NCBI GenBank assembly: GCA_018223125.1
Contig: JAAEZA010000016.1
Span: 1-64,000 of the forward strand
DNA from: Paracoccaceae bacterium
GTDB lineage: Bacteria; Pseudomonadota; Alphaproteobacteria; Rhodobacterales; Rhodobacteraceae
Reading direction: 5' to 3'
DNA: 64,000 nt
The notes under the pieces are model-generated. The model was not told where the DNA came from, did no database searches, and saw only the letters and a list, made by a program, of their open reading frames with translations. Numbering within the stretch: the stretch's first letter is position 1; each line of letters begins with the position of its first letter. Shown piece after piece: positions 56,630 to 64,000 of this stretch. Both the position numbers and the translations under genes were made by a program.

Positions 56630-57547
56630 ATGGGACGCAAACGCAAGGGCCGCGATATCTCGGGCTGGCTGGTGGTGGACAAACCCGCGGGCATCACCTC
56701 CACCGCTGTGGTGAACAAGGTGAAATGGGCGATGAATGCCAATAAAGCAGGCCATGCCGGTACGCTCGACCCGGAAGCAACCGGCGTACTTGCCGTGGCA
56801 CTGGGCGAGGCGACCAAGACCGTCCCCTATATCACCGACGCGCTGAAAGCCTATTCATTTACCGTGCGCCTCGGTCAGGCAACCAACACCGATGACACCG
56901 AGGGCGAGGTCGTCGCCAGCAGTGATCACCGCCCCACGGACGCAGAGATCAAGGCCGCCCTTGGCGCTTTCATCGGGGACATCGAACAAATCCCGCCCAA
57001 ATTCTCGGCTGTGAAGGTGGACGGGCAGCGGGCCTATAAAATGGCCCGTGGCGGCGATGATGATTTCGAACTGGCGCCGCGCCCGCTCTGGGTGGAAGAC
57101 CTCTCTTTTCTGTCCCGCCCCGACGCAGATCATGTGGCGCTGGAACTGGTCTGTGGCAAAGGCGGTTATGTGCGCTCCATTGCCCGTGATCTGGGGGAAA
57201 AGCTGGGCTGTTACGGCCATGTGCTGACCCTGCGCCGTATCTGGTCCGGCCCGTTTGAAACATCGGACGGGATCAGCCTTGAGACCATCGACGCACTGGC
57301 AAAGACACCGGAGCTTGACCAATACCTGCTGCCGCTGGAAACCGGTCTGAGCGAACTGCCTGCCCTGTCCTGCCGCGCCGAGGACGCCGCCCGCCTGCGC
57401 AATGGCAATCCGGGCATGGTGATCACATCGGATCTCGAATACGGGGAAGAGGCATGGGTGGCCTGCAACGGCGAACCTGTTGCCATCGGCATCTACAAAG
57501 CCGGAGAACTGCACCCCACCCGCGTCTTTGTGCGACATGACGATTGA
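56630..57547 (+). CDS. truB: tRNA pseudouridine(55) synthase
   Basis: A 305-residue enzyme. The catalytic Asp47 is in [14 protein letters not shown]. Other family segments are [13 protein letters not shown] near the start, [19 protein letters not shown] and [22 protein letters not shown]. It modifies U55 in the tRNA T loop. It overlaps the DUF1643 gene by 11 bp. Confidence 0.96.
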   Translation: MGRKRKGRDISGWLVVDKPAGITSTAVVNKVKWAMNANKAGHAGTLDPEATGVLAVALGEATKTVPYITDALKAYSFTVRLGQATNTDDTEGEVVASSDHRPTDAEIKAALGAFIGDIEQIPPKFSAVKVDGQRAYKMARGGDDDFELAPRPLWVEDLSFLSRPDADHVALELVCGKGGYVRSIARDLGEKLGCYGHVLTLRRIWSGPFETSDGISLETIDALAKTPELDQYLLPLETGLSELPALSCRAEDAARLRNGNPGMVITSDLEYGEEAWVACNGEPVAIGIYKAGELHPTRVFVRHDD

Positions 57548-58046
57548 ACGGCACCACACCAAGGGCGACGCGGAATCCGTAGCGGTCTATTCCGACTGTG
57601 AAGCCTTCCGCTACACGCTGACCCGAAAATGGTCTGACAAAGGCGGGCATGTGCTGTTTGTAATGCTAAACCCGTCCACCGCGACCGAGGTGCAGAATGA
57701 TCCCACGGTAGAGCGCTGCGAACGCCGCGCCCGCGCTTTGGGCTTTGGCGGCTTTACCGTCTGTAACATCTTTGCCTTTCGCGCCACGGACCCGCGGGAC
57801 ATGCGCGCCGCCCTTGATCCAGTCGGCCCCGAAAACGATACCGCGATCCTTGCCGCAGCAAAAACCGCAGACCGGATTGTCTGTGCATGGGGCACCCACG
57901 GCGCCCATCTGGGGCGCGGCCCGCTGATGGAACAGATTTTGCGCAGTCAGGACAAACCGCTCTACCATCTCGGCCTGTCCAAAGCAGGTCACCCCAAGCA
58001 CCCGCTTTATATCGCTTATACAACACAGCCTGAAATTTGGGGCTAA
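57537..58046 (+). CDS. DUF1643 family protein
   Basis: A 169-residue protein. The diagnostic segment is [50 protein letters not shown], then a CAWGTHG motif and [15 protein letters not shown] near the C-terminus. The fold and function are not known to me. The ATG at 57537 overlaps the end of truB by 11 bp, suggesting coupled translation. A longer frame from 57480 runs inside truB. Confidence 0.9.
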   Translation: MTIERHHTKGDAESVAVYSDCEAFRYTLTRKWSDKGGHVLFVMLNPSTATEVQNDPTVERCERRARALGFGGFTVCNIFAFRATDPRDMRAALDPVGPENDTAILAAAKTADRIVCAWGTHGAHLGRGPLMEQILRSQDKPLYHLGLSKAGHPKHPLYIAYTTQPEIWG

Positions 58047-58053
58047 GCCACAG

Positions 58054-58076
58054 GCTTCAATGTTCCCCAAATACTC
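58054..58076 (-). repeat. Dispersed motif copy 3 (GAGTATTTGGGGAACATTGAAG)
   Basis: On the minus strand, GAGTATTT-GGGG-AACATTGAAG. It follows the ileS terminator hairpin directly and shares the core and orientation of copies at 17824-17847 and 30310-30330. Confidence 0.6.
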
Positions 58077-58098
58077 AAAAGGGGCCCCGCAGGGCCCC
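58077..58098 (-). terminator. Rho-independent terminator of ileS
   Basis: Minus-strand stem GGGGCCC/GGGCCCC (58092-58098 with 58081-58087) around a 4-base loop, followed by TTTT. It begins 31 bp past the ileS stop. Confidence 0.8.
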
Positions 58099-58128
58099 GA
58101 TCAATACTCTCTCTATCTCCTGTCCGCC

Positions 58129-61032
58129 TTACAAAGCGGCCGAACACCGCCCGCAGGTGGCGGGGTGTTCATGGGTGCCCACATCCGGCAGGATCTTCCA
58201 GCAACGCTGGCATTTCTCCCCTTCAGCGGTTTCAAACACCACGCCGACACCTTCGACTTCCGGCATCCGGAAGGCTTCGGCTGGGATCGGATCATCCGTC
58301 AGGGTCACAGCAGAGGTGATGCAGACATCCGCAAACGGCGTGGTCTTCAGCGCCTCCAGCACATCCGCATCCCGCACATGCACAACCGGCGCAGCCTCCA
58401 GTGAGGCCCCGATCACCTTGTCGCGGCGCTGCACTTCGATCGCGCCTGTCACAACACGGCGCACACGACGGATTTTTTCCCATTTCGCGGCCAGAACCTC
58501 ATCCCGCCATTCGCCCGGCGTGTTGGGGAAATCCTGTAAGTGGACAGAGCTTTCGTCGCCCGGGAAACGTTCCAGCCAGACATCTTCCATGGTGAACACC
58601 AACATAGGCGCCAGCCAGGTTGTCAGCCGCTCGAACAGCAGGTTCAGAACCGTACGGGCCGAACGCCGTTCCAGACTGTCAACACTGTCACAATACAGAA
58701 CATCCTTGCGAATATCAAAATAGACCGAAGACAGATCGACCGTGCAGAACTGGAACAGCTGTTGCAGGACGTTCTGGAAGTTATAGGCGGCGTAACCGTT
58801 GCGCACCACATGGTCCAGCTCGGCCAGACGGTGTAGCACCCAACACTCCAGTTCCGGCATATCCGCCGGTTCCACCTTCTCCGCATCGCTGAACCCGTCA
58901 AGGTTGCCCAGAAGGAAGCGCATGGTGTTGCGAAGGCGACGATAGCTGTCAGCTACGCCTTTCAGGATTTCCGGCCCGATCCGCTGGTCGGCGGTAAAGT
59001 CGGTCTGTGCCACCCACAGCCGCAGGATATCCGCGCCGTATTGTTTGACGACAGTTTCCGGCACGATGGTATTGCCGATGGATTTGGACATTTTCATGCC
59101 CTTTTCATCCAGTGTGAAACCATGGGTTACAACCGCTTTATACGGCGCGCGTCCCTTGGTGCCACAGGCCTGCAACATCGACGAATGGAACCAGCCGCGA
59201 TGTTGGTCGGTGCCTTCAAGGTAGACATCCGCAATCCCGTCCGGCGAGCCGTCTTCACGGTCGCGCACCACGAAAGAGTGGGTCGAACCGGAGTCAAACC
59301 ACACATCAAGGATGTCAAACACCTGTTCCCAATCCTCGTGCGGATAATCATCCGCAAGGAAGCGCGCCTTGGCGCCTTCTTCGTACCAGCAATCCGCACC
59401 CTCGGCGCGGAAGGCTTCGGCAATGCGGGCGTTCACGGCATCGTCGCGCAGGATGTAATCCGCATCGGTTGGCAGGGATCCCTTGCGGGTAAAACAGGTC
59501 AGCGGCACCCCCCATGCCCGCTGGCGCGACAGCACCCAGTCGGGACGGGATTCGATCATGGAATACAGACGGTTGCGCCCTGTGACAGGGGTCCATTTCA
59601 CCAGTTGGTCGATGGAATTCAGCGCCCGCTCGCGGATGGTTTCGCCATAAGTGTCATCCCCCCCGACGGGTTTGTCGATAGCGGCAAACCACTGGGCTGT
59701 GTTGCGATAGATCACCGGCGCTTTGGAGCGCCAGGAATGGGGGTAGCTGTGCTTGATCTTGCCACGGGCCAGCAGGCCGCCCACTTCCACCAGCTTGTCG
59801 ATCACGGCCTTGTTGGCATCCCCCTCACCGCCTTTGCGGTTCAGGATGTATTTGCCACCAAAGAACGGCAGGTCGGCGCGGAAGGAACCGTCGTCCATCA
59901 CGTTATAGGTGATGACCTGTTCCAGCATGTTCAGATCGCGGTAGAGTTCGTATTCCTCCATCCCGTGGGAGGGCGCACAATGCACGAAACCTGTGCCTTC
60001 CGTGTCGGTCACGAAATCCGCCGCACGGAAATCGCGCAGGTCATCCCATTCGCCATTTGAACCTTCAGCACCGGCCAGCGGGTGCAGCAGGCCCAGACCT
60101 TCCAGATCGGACGCAGGCACATCACGCAGGCGGGTGTATTGCCCGTCTTCCAGACGCGCCCGTGTCATCACATCAGCAGCCAGATTGTCTGCCAGCACAA
60201 AACGGTCCCCCACATTGGCCCAGCTTTCATCCGGTGTGCCGGTGACTTCGTACAGGCCGTAGGAAATATCCTTGCCGTAGACCACTGCCTTGTTGGATGG
60301 CATGGTCCATGGCGTGGTGGTCCAGATCACGACAAAAGCATCGGCCAGATCGCTGTCACCCTGCACCTTGAACTTCACCCAGACGGTAAAGCTCTCCTTG
60401 TCGTGATATTCCACTTCGGCCTCGGCCAGCGCGGTTTTTTCGATGGGCGACCACATCACGGGTTTGGACCCCTGATAAAGCGCTCCATTCATCACGAACT
60501 TCATGAATTCCTCGGCGATGACCGCTTCGGAACTGTAGTTCATGGTCAGATACGGGTCTTCCCAGTTGCCCTGCACGCCAAGGCGTTTGAATTCCTCGCG
60601 CTGGATGTCGATCCAGCCTTCTGCGAACTTGCGGCATTCCTGACGCAGCTCGATGATCGGCACGTCGTCCTTGTTTTTGCCCTTCTTGCGGTACTGCTCT
60701 TCGATCTTCCATTCGATGGGCAGACCGTGGCAATCCCAGCCCGGCACATAGCGGGCGTCCTTGCCCATCATCTGCTGGCTGCGCACGATAAAATCCTTCA
60801 GGATCTTGTTCAGCGCGTGACCGATATGCAGGTGGCCGTTGGCATAGGGCGGACCGTCATGCAGGATAAACGGCGTGCGGTCGCCCGCTTCGGCGCGCTG
60901 CTTGTGGTACACATCCAGCTTGGCCCATTTTTCCAGCCATTCCGGTTCACGTTTGGGCAGTCCGGCCCGCATCGGAAAATCGGTTTTCGGCAGGCGCAGG
61001 GTGTCTTTGTAATCGGGGGTTTCGGCACACAT
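58129..61032 (-). CDS. ileS: Isoleucyl-tRNA synthetase
   Basis: A 967-residue class I aminoacyl-tRNA synthetase. The HIGH motif is at residues 69-72 (NGHLHIGHA), and the second signature is GMKMSKSIGN. The editing domain lies between. The C-terminal zinc-binding region has CQRCWKILPDV and HPATCGRC. The length is slightly above the E. coli enzyme and typical of alphaproteobacteria. It stands alone on the minus strand, with a terminator downstream and a 252-bp gap upstream. Confidence 0.98.
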   Translation of the reverse strand: MCAETPDYKDTLRLPKTDFPMRAGLPKREPEWLEKWAKLDVYHKQRAEAGDRTPFILHDGPPYANGHLHIGHALNKILKDFIVRSQQMMGKDARYVPGWDCHGLPIEWKIEEQYRKKGKNKDDVPIIELRQECRKFAEGWIDIQREEFKRLGVQGNWEDPYLTMNYSSEAVIAEEFMKFVMNGALYQGSKPVMWSPIEKTALAEAEVEYHDKESFTVWVKFKVQGDSDLADAFVVIWTTTPWTMPSNKAVVYGKDISYGLYEVTGTPDESWANVGDRFVLADNLAADVMTRARLEDGQYTRLRDVPASDLEGLGLLHPLAGAEGSNGEWDDLRDFRAADFVTDTEGTGFVHCAPSHGMEEYELYRDLNMLEQVITYNVMDDGSFRADLPFFGGKYILNRKGGEGDANKAVIDKLVEVGGLLARGKIKHSYPHSWRSKAPVIYRNTAQWFAAIDKPVGGDDTYGETIRERALNSIDQLVKWTPVTGRNRLYSMIESRPDWVLSRQRAWGVPLTCFTRKGSLPTDADYILRDDAVNARIAEAFRAEGADCWYEEGAKARFLADDYPHEDWEQVFDILDVWFDSGSTHSFVVRDREDGSPDGIADVYLEGTDQHRGWFHSSMLQACGTKGRAPYKAVVTHGFTLDEKGMKMSKSIGNTIVPETVVKQYGADILRLWVAQTDFTADQRIGPEILKGVADSYRRLRNTMRFLLGNLDGFSDAEKVEPADMPELECWVLHRLAELDHVVRNGYAAYNFQNVLQQLFQFCTVDLSSVYFDIRKDVLYCDSVDSLERRSARTVLNLLFERLTTWLAPMLVFTMEDVWLERFPGDESSVHLQDFPNTPGEWRDEVLAAKWEKIRRVRRVVTGAIEVQRRDKVIGASLEAAPVVHVRDADVLEALKTTPFADVCITSAVTLTDDPIPAEAFRMPEVEGVGVVFETAEGEKCQRCWKILPDVGTHEHPATCGRCSAAL

Positions 61033-61284
61033 GATTTGTGGCTCCGTCTTTATCTTGATGTCATTTTACAAGGGCGGCGCGGGGTTCCATACGCCTTTTC
61101 CCGGCGGCTCTTCCAGATCAGAGCGCCGGGCCGGTAATTCGAATGGTAATGCCGAATATATGTTCCATGGGCGCGTTATAGCCCCCAAGTTCCGGCCCGT
61201 CCAGCCACACAAACAAAGGGCTTTGCCGCAGGCGAAACAGGGGATGGCGCTACACCGCCACGGCCCTGCGCGGAAAGGAAGGGA
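61033..61284. other. Intergenic region between the YcjF-like gene and ileS
   Basis: No gene is evident; the frames crossing it are extensions of neighbours or low-complexity. It should hold the ileS promoter and leader. I looked for a T-box or tRNA-like element and saw none. Confidence 0.4.
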
Positions 61285-62286
61285 TCAGTTTCCGAACAGC
61301 CCCGTCAGACTGCGCTTGATGATGTTTGTCACGCGGGGTTTGGGTTCTACCTGAAACGGCATCGGGCGGCAGACCTCTATGGCGGCAACCCCGACACGGG
61401 CGGTCAACGCACCGTTGATGACGCCTTCTCCGAAGCGGCGGGAGACTTTGGACAAAACCCCGCCCCCTGCCACAGAACCGATCAGATCATCCCCGATGGC
61501 AACCGCCCCCGTAGCAACCAGATGGGCTGCCACAGCCTTTGTCAGCCTCCAGCTTCCAAGCGTGCCGGAGCGACCGCCGTAAATCTGTGCAATCCGGCGA
61601 ATCATTCGCAGGTTGGCGCTGAGGGCCACAATCACATCGGCAAAGGCCAGCGGCACCACGGCCGTTGCGGTGGCCACCTGCCGCGCCGCAGTTTCGATTT
61701 GTTTGCGGGCCAGATCATCAAGCGGCCGCAGCAACAGGCTCTCGCTTTGGGCAAGGGCACTGTCCGCATCCAGTATGTCGTTCCGCTGTTCTGCCAGGCG
61801 CGCCAGCCCCCAGCGCAGCTCTACCCGTCCGCGATAAAGGCTTTCGAGCTTGTCCTGATAGCTGTGCACCTCTGCCAGCGTTCCTTCCTGCACCAGATGC
61901 TCTGCCTCTGCCCGCAAACCGTCAATCCGGCGCAGCCGTGACAGGGTGGCCAGTTCGCGACCCGCCATAACCAGAAGGGCTCCGACCACCAGCGCCAGCA
62001 GGCCCAGCGCCACGCGACCCAGCCAGACATTGCGCGACACCAATGTTTCAACGAAGTCCCAGACAAAGACGCCGATCATAAAGGTCAACAGCGCCCCGAG
62101 CGCCCACCAGAACACCCGCGACACGGTTGACCGGCGGCTTGCGGCAAAGCGCAGCCCGACCTCGGCAGCAGGCGTATGACGCGGCTGGTCAAGATCCGGC
62201 ACCGGCGGCGCACTGGCCGGTGTGTGATCCTGCGCAGGCGCACTGTCCAGATCAATCACCACAGGTTTGGAACGTTCACGGTTCAT
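61285..62286 (-). CDS. YcjF/TIGR01620 family inner-membrane protein
   Basis: About 333 residues. After a polar N-terminus of about 80 residues, two transmembrane segments lie at about 60-80 and 90-110 of the mature frame (VFWWALGALLTFMIGVFVW, GRVALGLLALVVGALLVMAG). The C-terminal half has the DUF697-like segment RQVATATAVVPLAFADVIVALSANLRMIRRIAQIYGGRSG. The ATG at 62286 overlaps the stop of the upstream YcjX-like gene (ATGA); a longer frame to 62412 lies within that gene. YcjF and YcjX form a conserved pair induced by envelope or heat stress in E. coli. Confidence 0.88.
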   Translation of the reverse strand: MNRERSKPVVIDLDSAPAQDHTPASAPPVPDLDQPRHTPAAEVGLRFAASRRSTVSRVFWWALGALLTFMIGVFVWDFVETLVSRNVWLGRVALGLLALVVGALLVMAGRELATLSRLRRIDGLRAEAEHLVQEGTLAEVHSYQDKLESLYRGRVELRWGLARLAEQRNDILDADSALAQSESLLLRPLDDLARKQIETAARQVATATAVVPLAFADVIVALSANLRMIRRIAQIYGGRSGTLGSWRLTKAVAAHLVATGAVAIGDDLIGSVAGGGVLSKVSRRFGEGVINGALTARVGVAAIEVCRPMPFQVEPKPRVTNIIKRSLTGLFGN

Positions 62287-63707
62287 AGCAATCTGTCCCC
62301 GATCAGAAATTCGGCAGCGCGGTCCAGCCGGATATGGGGCGGACCATCGCCCGCCTTCAGCGACACCTCGGCGGGGGCAAAACCCATGACGGCATAATCG
62401 TTGTCCAGCCATCGTTCCGCCCCCTGTTCTGCCGGTTTCAACAGCACCGCAGGGTCTTCGGGCAGCCGCCCGGGATACATCGCCGCCTGTTTGCCGGTGG
62501 ACAGCAGCCGCCCCCGCACCAGATCCAGTGTTTCGCCGTCATGGTTGCGGGTCTCTTCCACGGTTGCCCGCAAACTGGCCAGCGCCATCGCATCCGTCTG
62601 CGCCCCCTGATAGGTCGCCTTGTCCCGCGCACTGCGTACCAGCGCCCCCATGATCGTGGTTAAGGCGGGATGCTGATGGTGGTGCAAATGATCCGCTTTG
62701 GTGGCCGCGAACAGGATACGTTCGACCGATTTGCCACGCAGGGCAGACAGAAAACCGTTCCGACCTGTTTTGAAACAGGACAGGATATCGGCCAGCGCAT
62801 CGCGCAAATCCCCGACAGCCTGCGGCCCCGCATGGATCGCGCCCAGCGCATCCACCAGCACCACCTGCCGGTCAATGCGCGAAAAATGATCCCGAAAGAA
62901 AGGCCGCACCACACCGGATTTATAGGTCTCATAGCGCCGCGCAAAGGCCCGCCCGAGCGAATTTCGCGGGTGTTTCCCCGCAGGCAACGGCGCAAAGGTC
63001 AGCGCGGGTGATCCCGCCAGATCCCCCGGCATCAGGAACCGCCCCGGTGCACAGGCAGACAGGCCGGATTCTCGTGCCGCCTGTAAATAGGCGGTAAAAG
63101 CCGCGGCAAGCTCCTGTGCCTTCGGCTCTTCCAGTTCTGCCGCGGGGTCCACCTGTTCCAGCAGCGCCAGCCATTCTGCCGCAAACGGCGCACGAGAGGG
63201 CTTTTGCGCAAGGGCAATCGCACCTTGTGACCACTGTTCAAAGCTTTGCGCCATCAGGGGCAGGTCCAACAACCACTCACCGGGATAATCCACGATGTCC
63301 AGATGGATGGTCCGCGCCGATTTGATCGCAGATAAAACTCCGGCAGGGGCCACGCGCAAGGACAGACGCAACTGGGAAATCGCCCGCGTGCTTTCAGGCC
63401 AGTGCGGGTTCGGGCCGGTCATCGCAGACAGGTGCTTTTCATATTCGAAACGGGGCACCAGATCATCGGGTTGGGGTTGCAGAAACGCCGCTTCGATCCG
63501 CCCCTGACTGGCGGCTTGCAAGGCGGGCATCCGGCCTCGATCCAGCAGATTGGCCACAAGAGATGTGATGAACACGGTTTTTCCGGCGCGCGACAGCCCT
63601 GTTACCCCCAACCGGATCACCGGCTCGAACAGGGTTTCGCTTACGCCGTCGCTGATCAGTTCCACCTGCCGCGTCACGCCGTCAATCAATGTACCGATGC
63701 CCAGAAT
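62283..63707 (-). CDS. YcjX-like GTP-binding protein (DUF463)
   Basis: About 474 residues. The P-loop GLSRAGKT lies at residues 31-38 counted from TTG 63689, in [25 protein letters not shown]. Other segments include [18 protein letters not shown] (DxxG region) and [13 protein letters not shown]. No ATG opens the frame: TTG at 63689 has no ribosome-binding site. In-frame ATT at 63707 lies seven bases after GGAAGG (63715-63720), and CTG at 63704 is next to it; the protein then begins with a GIGTLIDGV-like stretch as family members do. I give the ATT coordinate tentatively. Confidence 0.85.
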   Translation of the reverse strand: MLGIGTLIDGVTRQVELISDGVSETLFEPVIRLGVTGLSRAGKTVFITSLVANLLDRGRMPALQAASQGRIEAAFLQPQPDDLVPRFEYEKHLSAMTGPNPHWPESTRAISQLRLSLRVAPAGVLSAIKSARTIHLDIVDYPGEWLLDLPLMAQSFEQWSQGAIALAQKPSRAPFAAEWLALLEQVDPAAELEEPKAQELAAAFTAYLQAARESGLSACAPGRFLMPGDLAGSPALTFAPLPAGKHPRNSLGRAFARRYETYKSGVVRPFFRDHFSRIDRQVVLVDALGAIHAGPQAVGDLRDALADILSCFKTGRNGFLSALRGKSVERILFAATKADHLHHHQHPALTTIMGALVRSARDKATYQGAQTDAMALASLRATVEETRNHDGETLDLVRGRLLSTGKQAAMYPGRLPEDPAVLLKPAEQGAERWLDNDYAVMGFAPAEVSLKAGDGPPHIRLDRAAEFLIGDRLL

Positions 63708-63818
63708 ACCCTGTCCTTCCGCCTGCTGCTTCCTGTTAAGACCCTGATCCTAGATAAGCACGGTCGCGCTCCATTCATAGCCCTTGGCAAAGTGATTTTC
63801 CCAAGGTATCGCAATGCT

Positions 63819-64000
63819 ATGCCTCGTTACGCGCTTAAAATCGAATATCACGGCAAGCCTTTCGTCGGCTGGCAGCGTCAGAACGGGTTACGCTCGGTTC
63901 AGGGCGCGGTTGAGGACGCCTTGCGCAAGCTGCAAGACGATCACGGCGGCATTCAGGGCGCCGGACGCACCGATGCCGGAGTCCACGCCTACGGGCAGGT
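63819..64000 (+). CDS. truA: tRNA pseudouridine(38-40) synthase, 5' part (runs off right edge)
   Basis: The first 60 codons of truA. The protein starts [21 protein letters not shown] and reaches [14 protein letters not shown], which contains the catalytic Asp of the TruA family. The ATG at 63819 has AAGG upstream; an out-of-frame ATG lies at 63814. TruA modifies positions 38-40 of the anticodon stem. It is divergent from the YcjX-YcjF pair. Confidence 0.95.
   Translation, partial: MPRYALKIEYHGKPFVGWQRQNGLRSVQGAVEDALRKLQDDHGGIQGAGRTDAGVHAYGQ

Overview
The window is a typical chromosomal segment of an alphaproteobacterium of the order Rhodobacterales, most likely a marine Roseobacter-type organism. 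Evidence: an F1 ATP synthase operon (atpHAGDC) without F0 genes, a RpoE/ChrR singlet-oxygen locus with its divergent stress operon, many roseobacter-type conserved families (H-type lectin, DUF3035, DUF3422, DUF1674, heparinase II/III beside purH and rsmB), and moderately high GC. I see no IS element, prophage, integron or CRISPR array. The assignments come from reading proteins and motifs by eye; no database search was run.

Layout. 1-752: 3' part of a MocR/aminotransferase-type PLP protein. 760-1131: H-type lectin protein. 1161-6129: F1 operon (minus) with terminator. 6130-6558: leader/intergenic. 6559-8628: drug efflux MFS and a SAM methyltransferase (minus). 8694-14223 (plus): gloB, an uncharacterised protein, clpA with a strong terminator, and a membrane class III adenylate cyclase. 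14251-15564: N-formylglutamate amidohydrolase, tRNA-Val(GAC), and the zinc-free L36 paralogue with a bidirectional terminator. 15618-25172 (minus): thioesterase, PaaK-like CoA ligase, LivFMHG/LivK-type ABC transporter and a long-chain acyl-CoA synthetase-like ligase, which look like an uptake-and-CoA-activation unit. A hybrid PAS histidine kinase and an OmpR-type regulator (25307-27951) are transcribed divergently from it. 27952-33130: LysR regulator divergent from an SHMT-like enzyme, then an unaccompanied iron-sulfur-rich formate dehydrogenase alpha subunit. 33333-34406: saccharopine dehydrogenase.

34403-40956 is the RpoE/ChrR oxidative stress locus. rpoE-chrR is on the plus strand. A six-gene, translationally coupled minus operon encodes a flavoprotein, DUF1365, a chalcone-isomerase-like protein, an MFS transporter, DUF3833 and an SDR. 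Two promoter-like sequences of the form TGATCC-N18-TA(A/T)CG(G/T) lie back to back between them. The ChrR here has serines where the two zinc-binding cysteines of Rhodobacter sphaeroides ChrR sit, the most notable observation in the window.

40919-58046: housekeeping genes (DUF3422, rmuC-mutL, paired M16 peptidases, DUF3035 lipoprotein, lspA, purH, heparinase-like, rsmB, DUF1674, dapB, rbfA, phosphodiester glycosidase, truB, DUF1643). 58129-64000: ileS, the membrane protein/GTPase pair YcjF-YcjX, and the start of truA. A short dispersed motif (GAGTATTT-n4-AACATTGAA and a relative) recurs at four gene borders, always in the same orientation.
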